Shown here one piece after another: positions 53,632 through 60,838 of a stretch of 64,000 nucleotides of DNA. Under the pieces are notes generated by a model. That model was not told the DNA's origin, made no database searches, and saw only the letters and a list, made by a program, of their open reading frames with translations. The stretch spans positions 3,658,001 through 3,722,000 of the forward strand of contig NZ_CP059162.1 of NCBI RefSeq assembly GCF_013466605.1. Reading direction: 5' to 3'. The translations under genes and the position numbers were made by a program. The stretch's first letter is position 1. Every line of letters begins with the position of its first letter. Source of the DNA: Pseudomonas chlororaphis subsp. aurantiaca (GTDB lineage Bacteria; Pseudomonadota; Gammaproteobacteria; Pseudomonadales; Pseudomonadaceae).

Positions 53632-55717
53632 GATGATTGCCCCCCAGCAGAATCGCCTCGGGCATGCGAGGCAGAACCCCGGTGGGTAATGGCTCGACCG
53701 CTACCGCACAGGCTTTGAGTTCAGGCATCTTGCTGTTGGGATCCTGCGCGCTGTTGGTCAGCAGGTTGCACGGTGCTTCCCGAAAGTGATAAGGCATCGC
53801 CAGGGTTCCCGGAGGAACGTCATCCGTGAGATGGACCCGGGTCTCAAGCCAGCCTCGACGCGAGCGAACGCGAACAGCTTGCTGATCGTGCAGGCTGAGT
53901 GCGGCACCGTCGGCCGGATGCATGAACAGCAACGCCTCGGGCGTCTCGCGCTCAAGCAAAGGCGACTTGCGCGTCATTGAGCCACCACCGTAATGGAAAT
54001 GCAGCCGATGGGTAGTGAACGCGAATGGATACTCGGCGTCAGGGCATTCGTCCGGTGCCACCTGGGTCACCGGCAGCAGTCGGGCTCGACCGCGAGGAAA
54101 GGAATGTTCATGCAGTACGGGAGAACCGTGCGGATGGGCGACATCGCAGGGCCATTGCAAGCCGGCATGGCCATCCAGTGCGGCATAGCTCATGGCTGAG
54201 AAGATCGGCGTCAGAGCTCTCATCTCATCGAACAACGCTTCGGCATTTGCCCAGTTCATGCCTGCATAGCCCATGCGCCGAGCCAATGCCCCTAGGATCT
54301 GCCAGTCACAACGAGCCTGACCCGGTGGCGCGATAGCCTGGCGGACCCGCTGCACACGGCGCTCGCAATTGGTGAACGTGCCATCCTTTTCGGCGAAGGC
54401 CGCTGCCGGCAGCACCACATCAGCGAGCCGGGCAGTTTCGGTCAGCGTCAGTTCCACCACCACCAGAAAATCCAGCGCTTGCAAGGCCTTGCTCACCTGA
54501 TGTTGATCTGGATCGGTGAGTACAGGCTCTTCGCCCATGATCATCAGGGCCCGCAATTGTCCATGCAGGGCCGCCCGGCTCATACCCAGGGAGGTCAGGC
54601 CTGGTTGCTGCGGAATAGGGGCTGCCCAGGCCGCAGCGAATTTTTCTTGTACTGAGCGGTCATTGGCATCCTGATAGCCAGGATAAACATTCGGCAGGCA
54701 ACCCATATCGCAGGCGCCCTGCACGTTATTTTGCCCTCGTAGCGGGTTGATGCCCGTCCCTGGTCGACCGATCTGACCACAGGCCAGTACCAGGTTCGAC
54801 ACCGCGACCACATTATTGGTACCGCTCTGAAACTGGGTAATACCCATGCCATAGGCGGTGAACGCGGCATTGGCGTGGCTGTATAGATAGGCCACCTGCA
54901 ACAGCTCGGCGATGCTGATGCCGGTGCTGGCACAGGTCTGTTCCGGGGTCAGTCGGGCAAGGTATCGGCGCAGCGGTTCGATGGTCTCACAGCGCGTTGC
55001 GAGAAACGCCTGGTTCTCCCAGCCATTGGCCAGGATGATCTGCAGCAGACCGTTGAACAATGCGATATTGCTGCCCAGACGCAATTGCAAATGAATATCG
55101 GCCAGGCGTGCCAGACGGGTCTTGCGCGGGTCCACGACTATTACCGTGGCTCCACGGGCCTGCGCGCGCAGGATGCGAGCGCCGATCATCGCGTGATTTT
55201 CCGTGACATCGGCACCGATTATCAGAATCAGGTCGGCCTGATCGATGTCGACGATGCTGTTGCTCATCGCTCCCGAACCCAGGGTACACAGCAACCCCGC
55301 CACCGACGGGCTGTGGCAGATGCGGGCACAGTGATCGATGTTGTGAGTTCCCAGCACCGCCCGGGCAAACTTCTGAGCGGCGTAGTTATCCTCATTAGTG
55401 GCGCGGGCGCAGCTGATGATCCCCACGCCCGACGGGCCCAGCTCATCCAGCGCCATGCGAAACTCGTCGGTAATCCGTGTCAGCGCTTCATCCCAGCTAG
55501 CCCGCCGAAAGCCTCCGCACTCTTTGATCAAAGGGCTGGTCAGACGATTGACCGGGTCTACGGCAAAACTGGTAGCCCATCCCTTGGAGCACAGCTGGCC
55601 TTGGCTGAGCGGATGTCCGGGTTGAGGTTCGACACCGACGACCCTATCGTCTTCCACGCGCAACCCAAGACCGCAACCCACCCCGCAGAACGTGCATATG
55701 ATTGGCACAACGTGCAT
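53618..55717 (-). CDS. Molybdenum/tungsten formate dehydrogenase, FdhF-like, cysteine type
   Basis: 699 residues from ATG 55717 (GAGGG 8 nt upstream). N-terminal [4Fe-4S] motif CTFCGVGCGL...LCSKG. The active-site stretch HCARICHSPSVAGLLCTLG aligns with the CARVUHGPS region of E. coli FdhF, with Cys in place of selenocysteine. Further Mo-bis-MGD motifs: GADVTENHAMIGARI, GMGITQFQSGTNNV, CDMGCLPNVYPGYQ and the C-terminal MPELKACAVAVEP. No Tat signal, so it is cytoplasmic. It oxidises formate (or reduces CO2) and hands electrons to the two downstream subunits. Confidence 0.88.
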   Translation of the reverse strand: MHVVPIICTFCGVGCGLGLRVEDDRVVGVEPQPGHPLSQGQLCSKGWATSFAVDPVNRLTSPLIKECGGFRRASWDEALTRITDEFRMALDELGPSGVGIISCARATNEDNYAAQKFARAVLGTHNIDHCARICHSPSVAGLLCTLGSGAMSNSIVDIDQADLILIIGADVTENHAMIGARILRAQARGATVIVVDPRKTRLARLADIHLQLRLGSNIALFNGLLQIILANGWENQAFLATRCETIEPLRRYLARLTPEQTCASTGISIAELLQVAYLYSHANAAFTAYGMGITQFQSGTNNVVAVSNLVLACGQIGRPGTGINPLRGQNNVQGACDMGCLPNVYPGYQDANDRSVQEKFAAAWAAPIPQQPGLTSLGMSRAALHGQLRALMIMGEEPVLTDPDQHQVSKALQALDFLVVVELTLTETARLADVVLPAAAFAEKDGTFTNCERRVQRVRQAIAPPGQARCDWQILGALARRMGYAGMNWANAEALFDEMRALTPIFSAMSYAALDGHAGLQWPCDVAHPHGSPVLHEHSFPRGRARLLPVTQVAPDECPDAEYPFAFTTHRLHFHYGGGSMTRKSPLLERETPEALLFMHPADGAALSLHDQQAVRVRSRRGWLETRVHLTDDVPPGTLAMPYHFREAPCNLLTNSAQDPNSKMPELKACAVAVEPLPTGVLPRMPEAILLGGNHHARL

Positions 55718-55758
55718 CACATGTCCCTCATCAATGGTTTCAGGCGCAGGTCTGCCCC

Positions 55759-56643
55759 TTAGACCGCCAAGACGCTGCAAGGCACCTGATAGAGGATATG
55801 TTCGGTCGTGCTGCCCAGAAGCTTGCCCAGGCCCTGGGACTGGACTCGGCCCATCACGATCACATCCACGTGCTGCTCATTGACGAACTCGCTCAGCACC
55901 GGGACGGGGTGGCCCTGGATGAAATGCCGGCGGTCAGAGGGCACGCCATACCGACCGGCCAGTTTGAGGAACGATTTTTCCAGGTCCCTGCGCTGCTCTT
56001 TAGTGAGGTCGGCAAGTGCCCCCTCTCCCATGTCGGCCAGATAGGCGGCTGAAATATCGCAGGCATACAGCAGGTGCAGCTCGGCATCACACTGCATGGC
56101 AAGGGCGCAAGCCTGCTTGATGATCCGCTCATTGAGCTCATTGCCCTGTGGCTTGGTGCTCGAAGCATCGACCGCCGCCACCACCTTGCGCGGCATGGCA
56201 TGGCCACCTTCGCCAACCAGATAGACCGGTATCGGGCAATGGCGCAGCAAGCGCCAATCCAGCGGGGTGAAAAACGCGCGTTTGAGGGCCGGTTCATGCT
56301 GCACTTGCTTGAGCAACAGGTCGGGCTGCATCTCCATGACGTGATCGAGAATGTCTTTCTGCAGGTCATCGGCCCACGCCACCTCTGTCGTCACCTCCAA
56401 CCCCCTGGCACGCAGATTTTTCGCTTGTTCCTTGAGCCAGTCGCGATGGTCTTGCAGGTAATCCTCGCGAGCCTTTTTCCGGTCGCCTTCTTCGAGCAAT
56501 GCCAAGAGTTTCCAGGACGGCATCAAGGCACAAACATGCAGGCTCGCGCCGCAGGCCTTGGCCAGGGCAGCGGCATGGTTCATGGCCTGGGAATGGCGCA
56601 GGGCCGGGTTGATGATCAGCAATAACCGTTGATATTGGCTCAT
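55759..56643 (-). CDS. Tandem universal stress protein (UspE-like)
   Basis: 294 residues with two Usp domains (about 1-145 and 150-294). The second ends with the ATP-loop-like VIVMGRVQSQGLGKLLGSTTEHILYQVPCSVL. The first lacks a complete loop. GGAG precedes ATG 56643. It is the first gene of the nine-gene operon behind an Anr box. Anr-controlled Usp proteins help Pseudomonas survive anaerobic energy stress; the molecular target is unknown. Confidence 0.88.
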   Translation of the reverse strand: MSQYQRLLLIINPALRHSQAMNHAAALAKACGASLHVCALMPSWKLLALLEEGDRKKAREDYLQDHRDWLKEQAKNLRARGLEVTTEVAWADDLQKDILDHVMEMQPDLLLKQVQHEPALKRAFFTPLDWRLLRHCPIPVYLVGEGGHAMPRKVVAAVDASSTKPQGNELNERIIKQACALAMQCDAELHLLYACDISAAYLADMGEGALADLTKEQRRDLEKSFLKLAGRYGVPSDRRHFIQGHPVPVLSEFVNEQHVDVIVMGRVQSQGLGKLLGSTTEHILYQVPCSVLAV

Positions 56644-56716
56644 GATCTGGCTCCGGGCAGATGGGTTTCAACGCCTGCCGTGCCCCCTTTCGACGGCCGC
56701 CGCGGCGTCATCGCTG

Positions 56717-56788
56717 GCGCAGGCACCAGCGCTTGCAATCCAGCGTCCTCCGTCGATGCCACCTTGGCGTTGATTTTTATCAAGTGCC
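56717..56788. repeat. 72-bp promoter block duplicated at 44772-44843 (copy B)
   Basis: 85% identical to copy A, covering the Anr box at 56770-56783 and the transcribed leader toward the usp gene. It shows that the two divergent control regions have a common origin. Confidence 0.85.
56770..56783. promoter_or_regulatory. Perfect Anr/FNR box TTGATTTTTATCAA
   Basis: A full dyad, 126 bp upstream of the usp start on the minus strand; it probably drives the usp-fdh-pdh operon. Confidence 0.85.
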
Positions 56789-56860
56789 CGCGCGAGGCAT
56801 GCAAAATGTCCCCTCCGGCCCGAACGCCTGAGGCAGGTGCGGTCTTTCGTTTCAGCGTAT

Positions 56861-56874
56861 TTGATCAATATCAA
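56861..56874. promoter_or_regulatory. Perfect Anr/FNR box TTGATCAATATCAA
   Basis: A full dyad, 61 bp upstream of ATG 56936 on the plus strand. It is identical in sequence to 44967-44980. The gap 56644-56935 contains no supported gene. Confidence 0.85.
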
Positions 56875-56935
56875 TCAGACCGGGAGCGCCCTTCTTCACA
56901 CTGCCCAAAAGGTCGCAGGCAGCGGGGAGAAGACT

Positions 56936-57988
56936 ATGAGCAACGGGCAAGACGAGGTGATTGCCTTTCTCTCCAGACCCTCCAGTTACGATGCGTCCAA
57001 CCGGCCGGTGGAACGCATCGAGACCCATGGTTCGGTGATTTTCCTGCATGCGGACCGTGCCTACAAACTCAAACGCGCCGTGGCTTTTGCCGAGTTGGAC
57101 TTCCTCAGCCTGGAAAGCCGCAGAAATGCCTGCCAGGCAGAATTGCTACTGAACAGGCGCACCGCCCCCAGGTTGTATTTGGGGCTGTGCCCGATCAATC
57201 GCCGGGAAAATGGCCAGCTGGCGCTCAATGGCCGTGGCCCCGTGGTGGACTGGCTGGTGGTGATGCGCCGCTTTGCGCAAGAGCGGCTGTTTGACCGTAT
57301 GGCCATTGAAGGGCGCCTGACCGAATCCTTGATGGAGCAGCTCGGAGCCGAGATCGCCCGGTTCCATGCGAGCGCACAAATCACCCTGGCTTTCGGCCAC
57401 ATCCCGGACCTGTACGAAGAAATCGAGAAAAACCACAGGGAAATGTGTCGCTACCGGGAAATCCTCGACATGGCGACAGTCAGCACGATTACCCGTGCCT
57501 CCCAGGCGATGCTGAATGCACTGGTCGATTGTCTCGAATCACGTCGCCGCGAGGGTCGCGTTCGACGCTGCCATGGTGATATGCGCCTGGCCAATATCTG
57601 CCTGATCGACAACCGGCCGACACTGTTCGACGGTATCGAGTTCAGTGAACGGATTGCCTGCATCGACGTGCTCTACGATCTCGCCTTTGTGCTGATGGAC
57701 CTGCAACACCATGGCCTGCCCAGGCTGGGTGCACGGCTCTTATCCAGTTACCTCCAGCACAGTGTCATGATGGAAGATTGCCGGCCCCTGTCATTTTTCC
57801 TGGCTCTGCGTGCCGCTACGCGTTGCTTCTCCCTTGCGAGTGGCGCGCTGCGCCATGTCGATCCTGCCAAGCGATATGAAAAAAAAGAACAAGCCATCCA
57901 GTTGATGCACCTGGCACTGGCTTACCTGCAGGATGAAAACCTGCGGCACAATCACCTGTCCCTGATCACGGCGTCCTCCCATGTGTGA
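56936..57988 (+). CDS. COG2187 aminoglycoside-phosphotransferase-like protein
   Basis: 350 residues from ATG 56936 (GGGGAG 7 nt upstream). Kinase-like fold features: N-lobe lysine in YKLKRAVAFAELDF, catalytic-loop RRCHGDMRLANICLID, and the metal-binding region LFDGIEFSERIACIDVLYDLAF. Many COG2187 proteins carry a C-terminal P-loop kinase domain; this one ends after the APH-like part. The natural substrate is unknown, and the name does not imply antibiotic resistance. It is placed directly behind a perfect Anr box, divergent from the usp operon. Confidence 0.82.
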   Translation: MSNGQDEVIAFLSRPSSYDASNRPVERIETHGSVIFLHADRAYKLKRAVAFAELDFLSLESRRNACQAELLLNRRTAPRLYLGLCPINRRENGQLALNGRGPVVDWLVVMRRFAQERLFDRMAIEGRLTESLMEQLGAEIARFHASAQITLAFGHIPDLYEEIEKNHREMCRYREILDMATVSTITRASQAMLNALVDCLESRRREGRVRRCHGDMRLANICLIDNRPTLFDGIEFSERIACIDVLYDLAFVLMDLQHHGLPRLGARLLSSYLQHSVMMEDCRPLSFFLALRAATRCFSLASGALRHVDPAKRYEKKEQAIQLMHLALAYLQDENLRHNHLSLITASSHV

Positions 57989-58009
57989 GTACGACCCGAC
58001 TCACGGCCA

Positions 58010-59626
58010 TCACTCAGGGAATGGTGGCTGGGCAGGCGATTCCTTTTCCGGAATATCGGTCATGGTCGCTTCGGTCAGCAGCAAGATGCTGGCCACCGAA
58101 ACAGCATTTTCAAGGGCAATGCGCACTACTTTGGTCGGGTCGATAATGCCGGCTTCGTACATGTCGACATAGCTGTTGGTGGACGCATCGAAGCCAATGC
58201 TCCCAGGTTCCGCCAACATGCGCGCAACGACGACACCGGCATCCACCGACGAGTTTTCCGCGATGAGCCGCGCCGGCGCTTCCAACGCCCGACGCAATAT
58301 CTGCAGACCGGTCCTGGTATCGCCCTCATGCAACGTCTCCTCGGCGGCGACCGTCGGGACAGCCTTGAGCAGGGCCAGGCCACCCCCAGGAACGATGCCT
58401 TCGGCGATCGCCGCCCGGGTCGCCGAGATCGCGTCATCCAGTGCATCCTTACGGGCCTTCATTTCAACCTCGGAAGGCGCCCCGACCCGGATCACCGCGA
58501 CACCGCCAGACAGCCTGGCCAACCGCTCCTGAAGCTTTTCCCGGTCGTAATCGCTGGTAGTACTGCCCATTTGCGCGCGAATCTGTTGCAAGCGCGCCTC
58601 GATAGCTTCACGGGTACCTGCCCCTCCAATCAGCGCCGTGCTGTCTTTTTGCACCACGACTCGATGCGCTCGTCCTAACTGGCCCAGTTCCACCTGTTCA
58701 AGGCTGATGCCCAACTCGTTGGAAACCACCGTTGCCCCTGTCAGGACAGCCATGTCCTGAAGTACCTCCTTGCGTCGGTCACCAAAGCCTGGCGCCTTGA
58801 TCGCCACTGCGCGCAGGACACCCCGTATCTGGTTCACGACCAGCGTAGTCAATGCCTCTCCTTCGATGTCGTCCGCGATCAACACCAGGGGTTGCCCGCT
58901 TTTGGCAACCAGCTCAAGCAATGGGAGCAAGTCTTTGAGTACGCCGATCTTATGGTCGCAGAGCAGCAAATAGGCATCATCGAGCTCGACCTGCATCTTC
59001 TCGGTATTGGTGACGAAGTAAGGCGAGACATAACCCCGGTCGAACCGCATCCCCTCCATGACCTCGACCACGGTCTCGGTGGTCTTGGACTCTTCGACGC
59101 TGACGACGCCTTCAACGCCCACCTTTTCCAGAGCGTCAGCCACCAGTTGACCGATGACGGCATCGTTATGCGCCGACAGCGAGGCCACCTGTGCCTTTTC
59201 CCTGGGCGTGCCCACCGGCCGCGACTGGGCCTGGAGCGACGTCACGACCAACGACAACCCCCGATCCAGGCCGCGCTTGAGGTCGATCGCACTGGCTCCC
59301 GCGACGACGTTGCGTATGCCATCGGCCAGGATCGCATGGGCCAATACCGTTGACGTACTGGTCCCATCGCCTACCGCGTCGCCTGTGCGCTCGGCCGCTT
59401 GACGCAGCATTTGGGCCCCGAGGTTTTCCTCGGGGTCGAGCAGGTCGATGCGTTTGGCGATCGTCACGCCATCATTGCAGACCGTCGGGTTGCCCCACTT
59501 GTTCTGAATCAGCACTGATTTCGATTTCGGGCCCAGCGTCACGCGCACGGCGTCCGCCAACTGTGTGGCGCCACTCAGGATCTTCTCGCGAGCAGCAGCA
59601 CGAAACACGATTTTACTGTGAGCCAT
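58010..59626 (-). CDS. Second GroEL-type chaperonin (Cpn60), without GroES partner
   Basis: 538 residues. Chaperonin motifs: [21 protein letters not shown] split, the ATPase loop [22 protein letters not shown] split, [16 protein letters not shown] and [19 protein letters not shown] is upstream of ATG 59626. Differences from housekeeping GroEL: no groES upstream, no glycine-methionine tail (it ends [10 protein letters not shown]), and changed apical segments. It is probably an accessory chaperonin for stress under low oxygen, since an Anr-like box lies 64 bp upstream. It may form mixed rings or use the normal GroES. Confidence 0.9.
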   Translation of the reverse strand: MAHSKIVFRAAAREKILSGATQLADAVRVTLGPKSKSVLIQNKWGNPTVCNDGVTIAKRIDLLDPEENLGAQMLRQAAERTGDAVGDGTSTSTVLAHAILADGIRNVVAGASAIDLKRGLDRGLSLVVTSLQAQSRPVGTPREKAQVASLSAHNDAVIGQLVADALEKVGVEGVVSVEESKTTETVVEVMEGMRFDRGYVSPYFVTNTEKMQVELDDAYLLLCDHKIGVLKDLLPLLELVAKSGQPLVLIADDIEGEALTTLVVNQIRGVLRAVAIKAPGFGDRRKEVLQDMAVLTGATVVSNELGISLEQVELGQLGRAHRVVVQKDSTALIGGAGTREAIEARLQQIRAQMGSTTSDYDREKLQERLARLSGGVAVIRVGAPSEVEMKARKDALDDAISATRAAIAEGIVPGGGLALLKAVPTVAAEETLHEGDTRTGLQILRRALEAPARLIAENSSVDAGVVVARMLAEPGSIGFDASTNSYVDMYEAGIIDPTKVVRIALENAVSVASILLLTEATMTDIPEKESPAQPPFPE

Positions 59627-59689
59627 GAAGTCGTTCTCCTGCCCGTTCGATAGTCCTTACAGCTTCCATTAACCCCCCCTCAAAAAACC

Positions 59690-59703
59690 TTGACTTTCAT
59701 CAA
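59690..59703. promoter_or_regulatory. Anr-like box TTGACTTTCATCAA
   Basis: It matches 9 of 10 consensus positions and lies 63 bp upstream of the groEL2 start. Confidence 0.65.
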
Positions 59704-59790
59704 CAAAACCACACGTCAGCGGGCACGTGCCCCCAAACATAAAGAGTCCTGGCGCAGGGGGTTGAACGGCTCTCGGCGCTCGCCTCGCGA

Positions 59791-59804
59791 TTGATATAAA
59801 TCAA
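59791..59804. promoter_or_regulatory. Perfect Anr/FNR box TTGATATAAATCAA
   Basis: A full dyad, 138 bp upstream of ATG 59943 on the plus strand. The 316-bp gap 59627-59942 holds this divergent control region and no supported gene. Confidence 0.8.
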
Positions 59805-59942
59805 CCCGTGCGGCAAGAAATCGAGCCCAAATAAAGTCGTGGGGGTCCACGGTGTTTTCGGTGGGCAGAGGGGTGGGTACTCAATTTTCAGTCACCGCTA
59901 AACGTGCAACCTTTTTCCATCTCGTGCGCGAGGAGCAAAGCC

Positions 59943-60440
59943 ATGGACAAGTATCAGCAGAGCCAGAAAAACAAACTGTTCAAACCCGCCATCCATGATC
60001 CCTATTACGTGCAGCGAATTGAAGGCTCAGCCATCTGCTCGCAGTGTGGAGCGGTTTATCAGGCCGGTAACTGGAGCTGGAAACGCCCCGAAAACACAGT
60101 AATCCACGACGCGCAAACCATGACATGTCCTGCCTGCCGGCGCACCGAGGACAACATGCCGGCGGGTACGCTCAGGCTGTCGGGGGGGTTCTTGCTCAAG
60201 CATCGGAATGAAATCGTCCATCTGATCGAAAATACTGAAAAAAAGGAAAAAGCCGATCATGCCCTGGAACGCATCATCAACCTGAGCGACGCGACGGGTG
60301 AGCTGATCGTGACGACTACCGGCATCCATCTCGCTAATCGCCTGGGCCATGCATTGGTGGCAGCTTTCAAAGGGCACGCCGATTACCAGTACAGCGATAA
60401 CGAGTATGGGGTGAGCGTCAACTGGACACGTGACGAGTAG
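59943..60440 (+). CDS. BCAM0308-like zinc-ribbon protein
   Basis: 165 residues from ATG 59943 (GAGGAG 8 nt upstream). Two C-x-x-C pairs (ICSQCGAVY and MTCPACRRTED) form a zinc ribbon similar to the N-terminus of archaeal/eukaryal NMD3. The following part (LKHRNEIVHLIENTEKKEK; LIVTTTGIHLANRLGHALV; YQYSDNEYGVSVNW) also matches that pattern. Members of this family are linked with low-oxygen gene sets in Burkholderia and Pseudomonas. Possible ribosome or RNA binding is inference. Confidence 0.72.
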   Translation: MDKYQQSQKNKLFKPAIHDPYYVQRIEGSAICSQCGAVYQAGNWSWKRPENTVIHDAQTMTCPACRRTEDNMPAGTLRLSGGFLLKHRNEIVHLIENTEKKEKADHALERIINLSDATGELIVTTTGIHLANRLGHALVAAFKGHADYQYSDNEYGVSVNWTRDE

Positions 60441-60506
60441 AACCAGGCGCGGTCGTTTCAATATGGATACGGCCCGGATTCTTTTGTCTCCAGAAGGCGT
60501 AAGACC

Positions 60507-60740
60507 ATGACCATCAATGAGTCTGTAACACCGCATGCTGCCAACCCTGGACCGATCGACCGTAGCGCGCTGCTGTTTCTTGAAGCAGATCAACTGTACG
60601 AGCAAGCCTACGCCCTGTTGAAGGAACCCGTTTCAACGCAAAGCATGGGGGAGTTTTCTGCTGCGAAAAAACACGCGGATGAAAAATATCGACAAGCTCG
60701 TCAGGAATGGTTGAATGCCAGGCTCCGGATCAACCGATGA
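60507..60740 (+). CDS. Small helical protein of unknown function
   Basis: 77 residues, starting at ATG 60507 with GAAGG upstream. Predicted to be mostly helical and charged (LFLEADQLYEQAYALLKEP; AAKKHADEKYRQARQEW). No signal peptide, cysteine or known motif. It follows the zinc-ribbon gene by 66 bp and is likely in the same Anr-driven transcript. Confidence 0.55.
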   Translation: MTINESVTPHAANPGPIDRSALLFLEADQLYEQAYALLKEPVSTQSMGEFSAAKKHADEKYRQARQEWLNARLRINR

Positions 60741-60838
60741 CGGCAGTGAGCGGGATTCTGTATGGTTTCCGCATTGGCGAACGCACAAGATGCCAGGTGA
60801 CGATTGCCGGAAAACGGCTGTGTGTCGGCCTCATGCCG

